DNA from: Halomonas halodenitrificans DSM 735
GTDB taxonomy: Bacteria; Pseudomonadota; Gammaproteobacteria; Pseudomonadales; Halomonadaceae
Assembly (NCBI RefSeq): GCF_000620045.1
Contig: NZ_KK211060.1
Coordinates: forward strand, 32,987-96,986
Reading direction: 5' to 3'
DNA length: 64,000 nucleotides
Every line of letters begins with the position of its first letter. Position 1 is the stretch's first letter. The notes under the pieces are model-generated. The model was given only the letters and a program-made list of their open reading frames with translations, had not been told where the DNA came from and made no database searches. Shown here one piece after another: positions 1 through 7,593 of this stretch. The translations under genes and the position numbers were made by a program.

Positions 1-187
1 TCCATGGTCTTTCCCTTGAGCACGCGGGAAAGGCGTCGGCTTATCAGAGCAACACCCGCCGCTCACGGCGAGGCCTCTCACTGTGGCGGCTCGGCTGTGA
101 AGCGATTCTGGCCCGCCATCCAGCGGGCCGAATGGACCGACTCTTCCGGTTGATGCGACAAGAGGCGAAATTGGGCGTTACCGTATG
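1..187. other. Left-edge stretch with no assignable gene
   Basis: I find no recognisable gene here. One forward frame (beginning at base 3) is open from the window edge to a stop at 186-188 and could be the tail of a gene lying mostly outside. The 61 residues are rich in Arg and resemble no family I know, so chance is equally likely. A copy of the recurrent GGAGGCCTCAGG unit begins directly after that stop. Confidence 0.3.
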
Positions 188-217
188 ATTCGTGGGGAGG
201 CCTCAGGATCTGACCCC
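188..217 (+). repeat. 30-bp flank repeat, copy 1
   Basis: The unit starts ATTCGTGGGGAGGCCTCAGG and ends in half of the GGGGTC palindrome (TCTGACCCC). It recurs at 32022-32051 in the same orientation and at 1927-1956 inverted. The other two copies sit beside an IS10-like tip, but this one does not. It has one mismatch to the others (A for G before TCTGACCCC). Confidence 0.75.
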
Positions 218-336
218 ATCGACCATCCCATCGACCAGGCAGCCATTCCGGGCTGGTTATCGCGTCTGGCTTTTACCCTATTCTCTACTAATCTAAGCAA
301 GGCGACTCCTACAACAACTCGAATCTCGAGGACGCC

Positions 337-1566
337 ATGACCGACACGCTGATTCATATCGATCTGGGCAAGCCCGCCGTAGAGCACGACAACATCCACA
401 ACCGCTGGCATCCGGACATCCCGATGGTGGCCACGGTGAAGCCCGGCGACGACTTTATCGTCGAGTGCATGGACTGGACCGGCGGCCAGGTGGGCAACAA
501 CGATGGCGCCGAGGACATCCGCGATGCCGACCTGACGCGGGTGCATTATTTGAGTGGCCCCATCGGCGTCAAGGGCGCCGAGCCTGGGGATCTGCTGGTG
601 GTGGACATCCTCGATATCGGCCCCTTTTCCGAGCAGACCTGGGGCTTCAACGGTATCTTCGCTCGCGAGAACGGCGGTGGCTTCTTGACCGAGCACTTTC
701 CCGAGGCGCGCAAGTCGATCTGGGACTTCCACGGCATCACGACGCGCTCTCGCCATCTGCCCGGCGTCGAGTTCGCCGGTCTGATGCACCCCGGCTTGAT
801 CGGCTGCCTACCCTCCCGCGAGCTGCTGGATGAGTGGAACCGACGCGAGCAGGAGCTGATCGACACCGACCCCCAACGCGTCCCGCCATTGGCCAACCCG
901 CCCCATGCCGATACGGCCCATATGGGACGCATGGACAGCGCCAGCGTGGCCGGTGCCGCCGCCGAGGGGGCCCGCACCGTGCCGCCGAGAGAACACGGCG
1001 GCAACTGCGATATCAAGGACTTGACCCAGGGATCACGGGTCTTCTTCCCGGTCTACGTCAAGGAGGGCGGCCTATCGGTGGGTGACCTGCACTTCTCCCA
1101 GGGCGATGGTGAAATCACCTTCTGCGGCGCCATCGAGATGGCCGGCTGGGTTCACCTACGTGTCAACCTGGTCAAGGATGGCATGCGTCTCTATTCGGTG
1201 AAAAACCCCATCTTCCAGCCGAGCGTCATGCAGCCTAGGTACCAGAATCACCTGATCTTCCAGGGCATTTCGGTAGACGAGAGCGGCAAGCAGCACTATC
1301 TCGATACCAATGTGGCTTACCGCCAGGCCTGCCTCAATGCCATCGAGTATCTCAAGAACTTCGGTTACAGCGGGGCGCAGGCCTACTCGATCCTGGGTAC
1401 GGCGCCGGTGCAGGGGCATATCAACGGCATCGTCGATATTCCCAACGTCTGCGCGACCCTGTGGCTACCCACCGAGATCTTCGACTTCGATATTCAGCCC
1501 CAGGCCTCGGGTCCCCGGAAAAGCATCAAGGCCGGGGATTTGCCCAAGGCCGTCTGGAAGGGATAG
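337..1566 (+). CDS. fmdA: Formamidase (acetamidase/formamidase family)
   Basis: A 409-residue protein of the FmdA/AmdA family, which hydrolyses formamide to formate and ammonia in the cytoplasm. The full length and the diagnostic stretches are present: an early HNRWHPDIP segment, DWTGGQ near residue 47, GPIGVKGAEPGD near 74, and PPREHGGNCDIKDL near 215 to 228. The ATG follows a GAGGAC Shine-Dalgarno at good spacing. The fmdB-type gene starts 3 bases after the stop, so the two are an operon. No amide transporter (FmdDEF/Urt type) lies beside it, so substrate uptake must be handled elsewhere. Nitrogen scavenging is the likely role. Confidence 0.92.
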   Translation: MTDTLIHIDLGKPAVEHDNIHNRWHPDIPMVATVKPGDDFIVECMDWTGGQVGNNDGAEDIRDADLTRVHYLSGPIGVKGAEPGDLLVVDILDIGPFSEQTWGFNGIFARENGGGFLTEHFPEARKSIWDFHGITTRSRHLPGVEFAGLMHPGLIGCLPSRELLDEWNRREQELIDTDPQRVPPLANPPHADTAHMGRMDSASVAGAAAEGARTVPPREHGGNCDIKDLTQGSRVFFPVYVKEGGLSVGDLHFSQGDGEITFCGAIEMAGWVHLRVNLVKDGMRLYSVKNPIFQPSVMQPRYQNHLIFQGISVDESGKQHYLDTNVAYRQACLNAIEYLKNFGYSGAQAYSILGTAPVQGHINGIVDIPNVCATLWLPTEIFDFDIQPQASGPRKSIKAGDLPKAVWKG

Positions 1567-1569
1567 CCC

Positions 1570-1869
1570 ATGCCGATCTATGAATTCCACTGCTGCCGGT
1601 GCGGGTGCTTCGACGCGCTGGTCTCCATGAGCCAACGCGAAGCCCCCAGGGCCTGCCCCGGCTGTGGCGAGACGGCCACGCGGCGCCTGAGCGCGCCGCG
1701 CCTGGCCCTGATGCCGACGGCTCTGCGCCAGGCCCACACCATTAACGAACGCAGCGCCCATGAGCCCAAGAGCCAGCATGGTTGCCGTCACGATCATGCC
1801 ACCGCCTCCACGGGGCGAGACACCCGGCCACGGGCAGGACGCGGGCGCCCCTGGATGCTCGGCCACTAG
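1570..1869 (+). CDS. fmdB: FmdB family zinc-ribbon protein
   Basis: A 99-residue protein that opens MPIYEFHCCRCGCF and carries a second CPGCGE knuckle near residues 34 to 39. This is the CxxC...CxxC zinc ribbon of the FmdB/CxxC_CXXC_SSSS family, which is named as a putative regulator of formamidase genes. It is coupled to fmdA. The part after about residue 65 (Arg, His and Gly rich) is not typical of the family and runs towards a palindromic repeat, so the C terminus may have drifted. The molecular function of the family is unproven. Confidence 0.8.
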   Translation: MPIYEFHCCRCGCFDALVSMSQREAPRACPGCGETATRRLSAPRLALMPTALRQAHTINERSAHEPKSQHGCRHDHATASTGRDTRPRAGRGRPWMLGH

Positions 1870-1904
1870 ACCGCGGTCTTTGAGGGACCGATGGGGTGAC
1901 CGAT

Positions 1905-1956
1905 GGGGTCAGACCCCCAATTCCTTGGGGTCTGACCCTGAGGCCTCCCCACGAAT
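1905..1956. repeat. GGGGTC palindromes joined to flank repeat, copy 2 (inverted)
   Basis: One full GGGGTCAGACCCC and one that runs into the 30-bp flank unit (GGGGTCTGACCCTGAGGCC..., inverted relative to 188-217). It lies directly upstream of the IS10-like tip. No ORF is supported between fmdB and the GntR gene. Confidence 0.8.
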
Positions 1957-2066
1957 AGAGTATTAAAATCAGTGTATTAGGATTGAAAAAAGTCTGCATG
2001 GGCAGGCATGTTGTTAATCGCGAAACAAACAATATGCCGAGGAGCCCATGCAGACGCCCCTATTCT
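1957..2066 (+). mobile_element. IS10-like insertion sequence, left tip only
   Basis: This stretch matches almost base for base the inverted complement of 31925-32021, which carries the start of an IS4-family (IS10-like) transposase. Only the tip, the leader and about six transposase codons (ATG at 2048, then an early stop) remain. A perfect 12-bp inverted repeat, GTCTGCATGGGC (1992-2003) against GCCCATGCAGAC (2044-2055), would bury the transposase start codon in a hairpin. IS10 elements use such a device against read-through transcripts. The remnant is inactive. Confidence 0.7.
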
Positions 2067-2073
2067 AACCGCT

Positions 2074-2135
2074 TGGGGTCAGACCCCCAACCCCCTGGGG
2101 TCTGACCCCACCAACTCCCCCGGGGTCTGACCCCA
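2074..2135. repeat. Cluster of three GGGGTC palindromes
   Basis: Three copies of the 13-bp palindrome GGGGTC(A/T)GACCCC lie between the IS tip and the GntR gene. They are separated by short C-rich spacers of unequal length. Confidence 0.85.
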
Positions 2136-2229
2136 TCAGCCAAGCCCGGGCAGAAGGTTGGTGTCGGGGCATTATCCGGAGTGGCGATATTCGGGTACCA
2201 TATCGTCACATCGGCAGATTGACGACATC

Positions 2230-2934
2230 ATGGACTCTTCGACTCTTGCCTCTTCGGGGGCCCGCGAAAATCTCGGCGTCAGCGCTTATCATCGCCTGAA
2301 GCAGGACATCATTCGTAATGTCTTCAGACCCGGTGAGAAGCTGCTGATGAGCCGCTTGAAGGAGCGTTATGACCTGGGGGTCGGTCCCCTGCGCGAGGCG
2401 CTGTCGCATCTGGTCGCCGAGCGTTTGGTGGTGGCGATCAGCCAGCGCGGCTACCGGGTGGCTTCCATGTCGCTGGCCGAGCTGGCCGATATCTATGACG
2501 CCCGGGCGCATGTCGAGGGCCTGCTGCTGAAGCTCGCCATCGAGCGCGGCGATGACGCCTGGGAGGCCGAGATCCTGGCCCGGGCCCATACCCTCTCCAA
2601 GGTGGCACGGGTGGATTCCTCGGAGGAGCTGCTCGAGGTCTGGGATACCCGCCACCAGGCGTTTCATAGCGCCATCGTCGACGGCTGTCGCTCCCCGCAT
2701 CTGCTGCAGATCCGCGAGAGCCTGTTCGACCAGGTGGAGCGCTATCGCCATCTATGGCTCCGCGAGACGGTGCTCTCCGAGGCGGCGCTGGCCCGCAAGC
2801 AGGAGGAGCATGCCGCCCTGGTCGAGGCGATCCTGGCCCGGGACAGCCGGCGCGCCACCGCCATGATGCACGACCACCTGATGACCCCGGTGCCGATCAT
2901 CACCGAGGCCATGCGCCAACAGGGCCTGTCGTGA
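2230..2934 (+). CDS. GntR family regulator with FCD domain
   Basis: A 234-residue transcription factor. The N-terminal winged helix (about residues 18 to 85) contains the typical LKQDIIRNVFRPGEKLLMSRLKERYDLG and GPLREALSHLVAERLV segments. The C terminus is an all-helical FCD ligand-binding domain (about 95 to 225) with the D...H...H pattern expected for a metal/carboxylate site. It resembles CsiR-type regulators that sense small organic acids. The ATG at 2230 is preferred because the family starts about 15 residues before the helix-turn-helix; an upstream in-frame TTG at 2158 is less likely. Its target is not obvious. Candidates are fmdAB, pxpABC, or the GTATAC palindromes upstream of the molybdoenzyme operon. 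Confidence 0.85.
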   Translation: MDSSTLASSGARENLGVSAYHRLKQDIIRNVFRPGEKLLMSRLKERYDLGVGPLREALSHLVAERLVVAISQRGYRVASMSLAELADIYDARAHVEGLLLKLAIERGDDAWEAEILARAHTLSKVARVDSSEELLEVWDTRHQAFHSAIVDGCRSPHLLQIRESLFDQVERYRHLWLRETVLSEAALARKQEEHAALVEAILARDSRRATAMMHDHLMTPVPIITEAMRQQGLS

Positions 2935-3060
2935 GGCCTACGCTAATGCGCGCTGGTCTCTACCATTCTCCAGAAAATCTGTCATGGTAAGGACATAAAG
3001 GCCTGCCAGGATGGCCAGTGTCGTATGACGCGGCAAGCCTCTCACCATGGAGAACGTGAC

Positions 3061-3276
3061 ATGCCCCATCATCTGCTGCGGTTTTCGCGTGAACTGGATC
3101 GACGCCTCGAGTCTCTCGCCCAGGCCACGGGCCTGAGCAGGTCGGAAGTCATCGAGCGCTGCCTCGAGGGCGGTGTCGCTGACCTCGAGGCCGAGCTGAT
3201 GATGGAGGGTGCGGGGCCAGCGCGGGCGCGCACCAGCATCGACCAGCTTCTACGCGAGAGCGGCCTGGGGGCTTAG
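3061..3276 (+). CDS. Small ribbon-helix-helix (CopG-like) protein
   Basis: A 71-residue protein that begins MPHHLLRFSRELDRRLESLAQATGLSRSEVIERCLEGG. It shows the short strand and two helices of a ribbon-helix-helix DNA-binding fold, as in CopG/Arc regulators and type II antitoxins. The ATG at 3061 has GGAGAA 8 to 10 bases upstream, which makes it better than the in-frame ATG at 3025. No toxin gene follows: the next gene, pxpC, is convergent and ends 7 bases away. It could be an orphan antitoxin or a small regulator. The partner is unknown. Confidence 0.65.
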   Translation: MPHHLLRFSRELDRRLESLAQATGLSRSEVIERCLEGGVADLEAELMMEGAGPARARTSIDQLLRESGLGA

Positions 3277-3283
3277 CAGCCCG

Positions 3284-4231
3284 CTACCGCTCCAGAGAGC
3301 GGCGAAGCCGGCGGTAGTCGCCCAGCGCTCGTTCGCCGGTGGTGGCCGCCAGCCGCACCTCCTGGCCCGGCAGGCACTGGGCCAGGCGCGATGCCGCCAG
3401 CGGCGTCAAGGCGCCCAGCCGGGGATAGCCGCCGATGGTCTGGCGGTCGTTGAGCAGCGCGATGGGCTGGCCGTCCGGCGGCACCTGCACGGCGCCCAGC
3501 CCGATGCCTTCCGAGACCAGCGAGCCGATGCGACACGCCAGCCGCGGCCCGCTCAGGCGCACCCCCATGCGATCGGCGCGGTCATCCACCTTCCAGGGGC
3601 GGTTAAAGGCGGCGAACAGGCTGTCGCCGGTGAAGTCTGCCACCTGGGCCCCGGGCAGCAGCGCCAACATGGCCGGGCGGGTGTAGTCCGGCGGTGCCGG
3701 CACCGGGGCCACGCCGGCCTCGAGGCGCCTGCCGGCGTCTGATGAGACCGCCAGGCGATCCCCCGTGGCGAGCGTGGCGCCATGGCCATCGAAGCCGCCT
3801 AGCCCCTCGCGCACCACGCAGCTAACGCTGCCCAGCACCGGCTCGGCCCGAAAGCCGCCGGCCACGGCCAGGTAGGCCCGCAGGCCGTTGCGCGGCGTGG
3901 CAAAGACCAGGGTCTGCCCTTCCCGCACGCGCACCGGCTGCCATAGCGGCAGAGGCTTGCCCTCCAGGGTGGCGGCGAGGTCGGCCCCGGCCACGGCGAG
4001 GCTCAGGTCACGCTCGGCCACCAGCGCCAGGCCGCCGAAGGTGATCTCCAGCGCCGGCGTGCCCCAGGCATTCCCCGCCAGGCGGTTGGCCCAGGCCCAG
4101 CCGTGCAGATCCGCCGGCCCGCCCTGGGTGACGCCCAGCCGACGCACCCCGAATCGTCCTCCATCCTGGAGCAGAGCCAGGGGCCCGGCGCGTTCGACGC
4201 GCAGGCCGATAACGGTATCTTCTGGCGTCAT
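3284..4231 (-). CDS. pxpC: 5-oxoprolinase subunit C (biotin-dependent carboxylase-like)
   Basis: A 315-residue protein of the KipA/PxpC family, which works with PxpA and PxpB in ATP-dependent opening of 5-oxoproline (pyroglutamate) to glutamate. The family signatures are visible: GPLALLQDGGRFGVRRLGVTQGGPADLHGWAWANRL near the N terminus, GNAWGTPALEITFGG, and a C-terminal NDRQTIGGYPRLG motif. The start codon overlaps the pxpB stop as ATGA, so translation is coupled. Its length matches the family. Confidence 0.92.
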   Translation of the reverse strand: MTPEDTVIGLRVERAGPLALLQDGGRFGVRRLGVTQGGPADLHGWAWANRLAGNAWGTPALEITFGGLALVAERDLSLAVAGADLAATLEGKPLPLWQPVRVREGQTLVFATPRNGLRAYLAVAGGFRAEPVLGSVSCVVREGLGGFDGHGATLATGDRLAVSSDAGRRLEAGVAPVPAPPDYTRPAMLALLPGAQVADFTGDSLFAAFNRPWKVDDRADRMGVRLSGPRLACRIGSLVSEGIGLGAVQVPPDGQPIALLNDRQTIGGYPRLGALTPLAASRLAQCLPGQEVRLAATTGERALGDYRRLRRSLER

Positions 4232-4986
4232 GAGTGCTTCTCCACCGGCGTCATATCCCCGCCATGGCGTTCGAAGGTGGCGCGGTCCACCGGCACGAAG
4301 CGCACGCTATCCCCTACCTTGAGCAGGCTGAAGCCGTCGCGATCGCGGTCGAACAGCCGGGCCGTGGTGCGCCCCAGCAGGCGCCAGCCGCCGGGGGTCA
4401 CCGCCGGATAGGCGGCGGTCTGGCGGCCGGCGATGGCCACGCTGTTCACCGGCACCCGGCGGCGCGGCGTCGATAAGCGCGGCACCTCGAGGCGCTCGTC
4501 CAGCAGCCCCATGAAGGCGAACCCCGGGGCGAAGCCCAGGGCGAAGACGCGATACTCCCGGCCGGCGTGGCAATCGATGACCTCCGCCACGCTCATTCCC
4601 AGGTGCCCGGCCACGCCCTCGAGGTCCGGCCCCACCCGGGGGTCATACCAGGTGGGCAGCTCATGCACCTGGCCGGTGCCGGCCGCGGGGTCCGGCGTCA
4701 GGTCGGCGAGCAGCGCCTCCAGCCGGGCCCGGGCCACCTCCGGCGCCAGCCCCAGCGGGTCGAAGGTGACCAGCAGGGTGGTATAGGACGGCACCAGATC
4801 CACCAGGTCCTCGCCCAGAGCCGCCTCGCAGCGCCGCGCCAGGGCCCCCAGCCAGGCCAGGTTGTCCTCGTCGATGCGCTCGAAGAGGCGCACCAGCCAG
4901 CCATCGAGGCCGGCGGATTCGATCCGCGGCAGCCGGGCCCCGCGCCTCCCACCAAGCTCCGTCTCCTGGTGTATGCCTCGGCTCAT
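4228..4986 (-). CDS. pxpB: 5-oxoprolinase subunit B
   Basis: A 252-residue KipI/PxpB family protein with the domain core [46 protein letters not shown] and a P-rich [22 protein letters not shown] segment. I place the start at 4986, where ATG overlaps the pxpA stop as ATGA. The frame stays open upstream on the same strand, but that extension is Arg-rich antisense noise inside pxpA. It sits in the middle of a tightly coupled pxpA-pxpB-pxpC operon. Confidence 0.92.
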   Translation of the reverse strand: MSRGIHQETELGGRRGARLPRIESAGLDGWLVRLFERIDEDNLAWLGALARRCEAALGEDLVDLVPSYTTLLVTFDPLGLAPEVARARLEALLADLTPDPAAGTGQVHELPTWYDPRVGPDLEGVAGHLGMSVAEVIDCHAGREYRVFALGFAPGFAFMGLLDERLEVPRLSTPRRRVPVNSVAIAGRQTAAYPAVTPGGWRLLGRTTARLFDRDRDGFSLLKVGDSVRFVPVDRATFERHGGDMTPVEKHS

Positions 4987-5744
4987 GCCCCGGCTCCCGA
5001 CGCGCCCAGGGCCTGGCGGATCGCCTTGACCGCGGCGATGGACTCGGGGTTGTCGCCGTGCACGCAGAGGGTATCGGCGGCCAGTATCAGCGGGCTGCCG
5101 TCGCTGGCCGTCAGGGCCTGGCCGCCGGCGATGCGCACCGCCTGGTCGACGATCACCTCGGCGTCGTGGTGCACCGCCCCCGGCTCGCGGCGCGAGACCA
5201 GCCGCCCGTCGCCGTCGTAGGCGCGGTCGGCGAAGGCCTCGAACCACAGCGTCACGTCCTGCTCGGCGGCCAGCTCACGGGCCGTGGTGGTGTCCCGGGT
5301 GGCCAGGGTCATCAGGGGCAGCGCCGGGTCGAAGGCCCGCACCGCCTTGAGCACCGCCCTCATGGTCTCGGGCTGCCGGGCCATGTCGTTGTAGAGGGCG
5401 CCGTGGGGCTTGATATAGCTCACCGCGAGGCCCTCGGCGCGGCACAGCCCGTACAGGGCGCCCAGCTGATAGAGCACCAGGTTCTCGACCTCCTCCGGCG
5501 AACACGCCAGGGAGCGGCGGCCGAAGCCCACCATGTCCGGATAGCCGGGATGAGCGCCGACCCGGACCCCATGCCGGGCCGCCAGGCGCAGCGTCTTGCG
5601 GATCACGTCCGGGTCCGAGGCATGAAAGCCACAGGCGATATTGGCCAGGTCCACATGGGGCATGACGTCGTGGTCCATGCCCATGGCCCAGGGCCCGAAG
5701 CTCTCCCCCATATCGGCATTGAGCAGCAAGGGACGTTGTGGCAT
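4983..5744 (-). CDS. pxpA: 5-oxoprolinase subunit A (LamB/YcsF family)
   Basis: A 253-residue protein of the LamB/YcsF family. It begins [17 protein letters not shown] and contains [49 protein letters not shown] and [10 protein letters not shown], all hallmark motifs. It is the first gene of pxpABC and is transcribed away from the TRAP transporter genes. The shared intergenic region (5745-5952) carries a strong palindrome that could control both directions. Salvage of 5-oxoproline, a spontaneous glutamine breakdown product, is the known role. Confidence 0.93.
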   Translation of the reverse strand: MPQRPLLLNADMGESFGPWAMGMDHDVMPHVDLANIACGFHASDPDVIRKTLRLAARHGVRVGAHPGYPDMVGFGRRSLACSPEEVENLVLYQLGALYGLCRAEGLAVSYIKPHGALYNDMARQPETMRAVLKAVRAFDPALPLMTLATRDTTTARELAAEQDVTLWFEAFADRAYDGDGRLVSRREPGAVHHDAEVIVDQAVRIAGGQALTASDGSPLILAADTLCVHGDNPESIAAVKAIRQALGASGAGA

Positions 5745-5784
5745 CTCGGTCTCCCGATCAGAAAGTTCGCGAAGAATTTATCAG

Positions 5785-5802
5785 TGTTTTATCGATAAAA
5801 CA
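5785..5802. promoter_or_regulatory. 18-bp perfect palindrome, candidate operator
   Basis: TGTTTTATCGATAAAACA is a perfect 18-bp palindrome. It lies 40 bp upstream of the pxpA start and 150 bp upstream of the TRAP binding-protein gene. Its position in the divergent promoter region suggests an operator. The MarR-type regulator encoded after the TRAP genes is the nearest candidate to bind it. This is inference from symmetry and position only. Confidence 0.55.
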
Positions 5803-5952
5803 TCGTCATTTAGTCTAGTGGTCGTTGACGTGGCCAACTCATTCCACCTAACCTCGCCTTCCTTTAGCGCCTACACTCATAGCCTAGCCGTTGGCATGGG
5901 CCTCATGTCAGACGCACATGTCAGACACAACAACACTCACGAGGATGTCTCG

Positions 5953-6951
5953 ATGTCTGTTAGCCAATCCCGACTCCCCCTTCTGGCCACCGCCCTCGGC
6001 GTCGGCCTGGCCACCCTGAGCACCGGCGCCCAGGCGGCCACCGAGTGGGATATGCCCACCCCCTACGGTGATCGCACCTTCCATACCGTCAATATTCGTG
6101 AGTTCACCGAGGACGTGCGCGAGGCCACCGAGGGCGAGCTGGATATCACCGTGCATTCCAACGGCTCGCTGATCGGCCATGCCGAGATCAAGAACTCCGT
6201 GCGCCGGGGCATCGTGCCCATGGGTGAGGTGATCATGTCGCGCCTGGCCAACGAGAATGCCATCTTCGAGGTGGACTCCGTGCCCTTCCTGGCCGCCAGC
6301 TACGCGGACGCCTGGACGCTGTGGGAGGCCTCCCGGGAGATCATCGCCGAGGAGCTCGAGAAACAGGGCCTGCGCCTGCTGTTCGCCGTGCCGTGGCCGC
6401 CCCAGGGCATCTACACCAACCAGGCCCTGGACACCGGCGATGACCTCAAGAACCTGAGCATGCGGGCCTATAACACCGCCAGCGAGCGCATCGCCCAGCT
6501 CGTCGGCGCCGTCCCCACCCAGGTCGAGGTGCCCGATATTCCCACCGCCTTCAGCACCGGCCGCGTCGAGGCCATGATCACCTCGCCGGCCACCGGTGCC
6601 GACACCAAGGCCTGGGACTACCTCGACCACTTCAACCATGCCCAGCTGTGGCTGCCCAAGAACATGATCATCGTCAGCGACAAGGCCTTCTCGCGCCTCT
6701 CCGACGATACCCGCCAGGCGCTCCTCGAGGCCGCCGCCGAGGCCGAGACCCGGGGCTGGGAGATGAGCCGCCAGGAGACCGACGACGCCATCGCCGTGCT
6801 CAAGGACAACGGCATTACCGTCACCGAGCCCAGCGAGGCCCTGGCCACCAAGCTCCAGGACGTCGGCGATACCATGACCGAGGAGTGGGTCGAACGGGCC
6901 GGCGAGCCAGGGCAGGCGATCCTGGATGCCTACTCGAGCGCGCGGGACTGA
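5953..6951 (+). CDS. TRAP transporter substrate-binding protein (DctP family)
   Basis: A 332-residue periplasmic binding protein with a Sec signal peptide (residues 1 to about 28, ending in GAQA-ATEW). The mature part follows the TRAP-DctP pattern: FTEDVREATEGELDITVH, the central LRAYN-like segment NLSMRAYNTASERIAQLVGA with the conserved Arg that binds a carboxylate, and a long C-terminal helix region. The start at 5953 is preceded by GAGGA. Membrane subunits follow after a hairpin. Because the operon diverges from pxpABC, 5-oxoproline or a related carboxylate is the likely ligand; that is inference. Confidence 0.9.
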   Translation: MSVSQSRLPLLATALGVGLATLSTGAQAATEWDMPTPYGDRTFHTVNIREFTEDVREATEGELDITVHSNGSLIGHAEIKNSVRRGIVPMGEVIMSRLANENAIFEVDSVPFLAASYADAWTLWEASREIIAEELEKQGLRLLFAVPWPPQGIYTNQALDTGDDLKNLSMRAYNTASERIAQLVGAVPTQVEVPDIPTAFSTGRVEAMITSPATGADTKAWDYLDHFNHAQLWLPKNMIIVSDKAFSRLSDDTRQALLEAAAEAETRGWEMSRQETDDAIAVLKDNGITVTEPSEALATKLQDVGDTMTEEWVERAGEPGQAILDAYSSARD

Positions 6952-6972
6952 TTCCGGCACGCCCCGACACGA

Positions 6973-7001
6973 CGCGCCCCGGCCGTTCTGGCCGGGGCGC
7001 G
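6973..7001 (+). terminator. Strong hairpin between dctP- and dctQ-type genes
   Basis: CGCGCCCCGGCC pairs with GGCCGGGGCGCG around a GTTCT loop, a 12-bp GC stem. There is no T run after it, so it is more likely an attenuating or mRNA-protecting hairpin than a full terminator. Such intercistronic stems usually keep the binding protein more abundant than the membrane subunits. Confidence 0.7.
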
Positions 7002-7027
7002 CCAAGCCCCTTCGCGGAACCTCCCCC

Positions 7028-7579
7028 ATGACCTATCGACTACGCCCCCTCTATAACCTGGGTGGCTATCTTTCGGCCGCCTGCCTGACCCTGATCTGCC
7101 TGCTGATTAGCGCCCAGATTGTGGGCCGCATCATCGACCGCCTCGCCACCGCCATCGGCGGCGAACGCATCGGCCTGGCCATTCCCGGGCTCTCCGATAT
7201 CTCCGGCTTCCTGCTGGTGGGCGCCAGCTTCCTGGGGCTCGCCTACACCTTCGTGCATGGCGGCCATATTCGCGTCACCCTGCTGACCGGGCGCCTGGCG
7301 CCGGCGGTGCGCGCCTGGGTCGAGGTCTTCTGCCTCGGCATTGCCCTGACCCTGTGTGGCTACCTGGCCTGGAACCTGTACTGGCTGATTGCCGACAGCA
7401 TCGCGTTCAACGAGACCTCCTATGGCCTGGTCCGCATTCCCCTGTGGATCCCCCAGAGCGCCATGATCCTCGGCGTCATCCTGTTCTGCCTGGTGCTGAT
7501 CGAGACCCTGGCCCAGACCCTGAACACCGCCATTCGCCGCCCCCATCACTTCACCATCGACGACAGCGGCCACGAATAG
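7028..7579 (+). CDS. TRAP transporter small membrane subunit (DctQ family)
   Basis: A 183-residue protein with four predicted membrane helices (about residues 12 to 32, 55 to 80, 95 to 118 and 138 to 160), the DctQ layout. The start at ATG 7028 follows the intercistronic hairpin; an upstream frame extension covers the hairpin itself and is rejected. The large permease gene begins 14 bases after its stop. It forms the inner-membrane complex with the DctM-type subunit. Confidence 0.88.
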   Translation: MTYRLRPLYNLGGYLSAACLTLICLLISAQIVGRIIDRLATAIGGERIGLAIPGLSDISGFLLVGASFLGLAYTFVHGGHIRVTLLTGRLAPAVRAWVEVFCLGIALTLCGYLAWNLYWLIADSIAFNETSYGLVRIPLWIPQSAMILGVILFCLVLIETLAQTLNTAIRRPHHFTIDDSGHE

Positions 7580-7593
7580 GCCCGGAGCCCCCC

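Noticed and set aside
4983..5247. N-terminal extension of pxpB
   Set aside because: The extension is Arg- and Gly-rich noise inside pxpA; the ATGA overlap at 4983-4986 gives the natural start.
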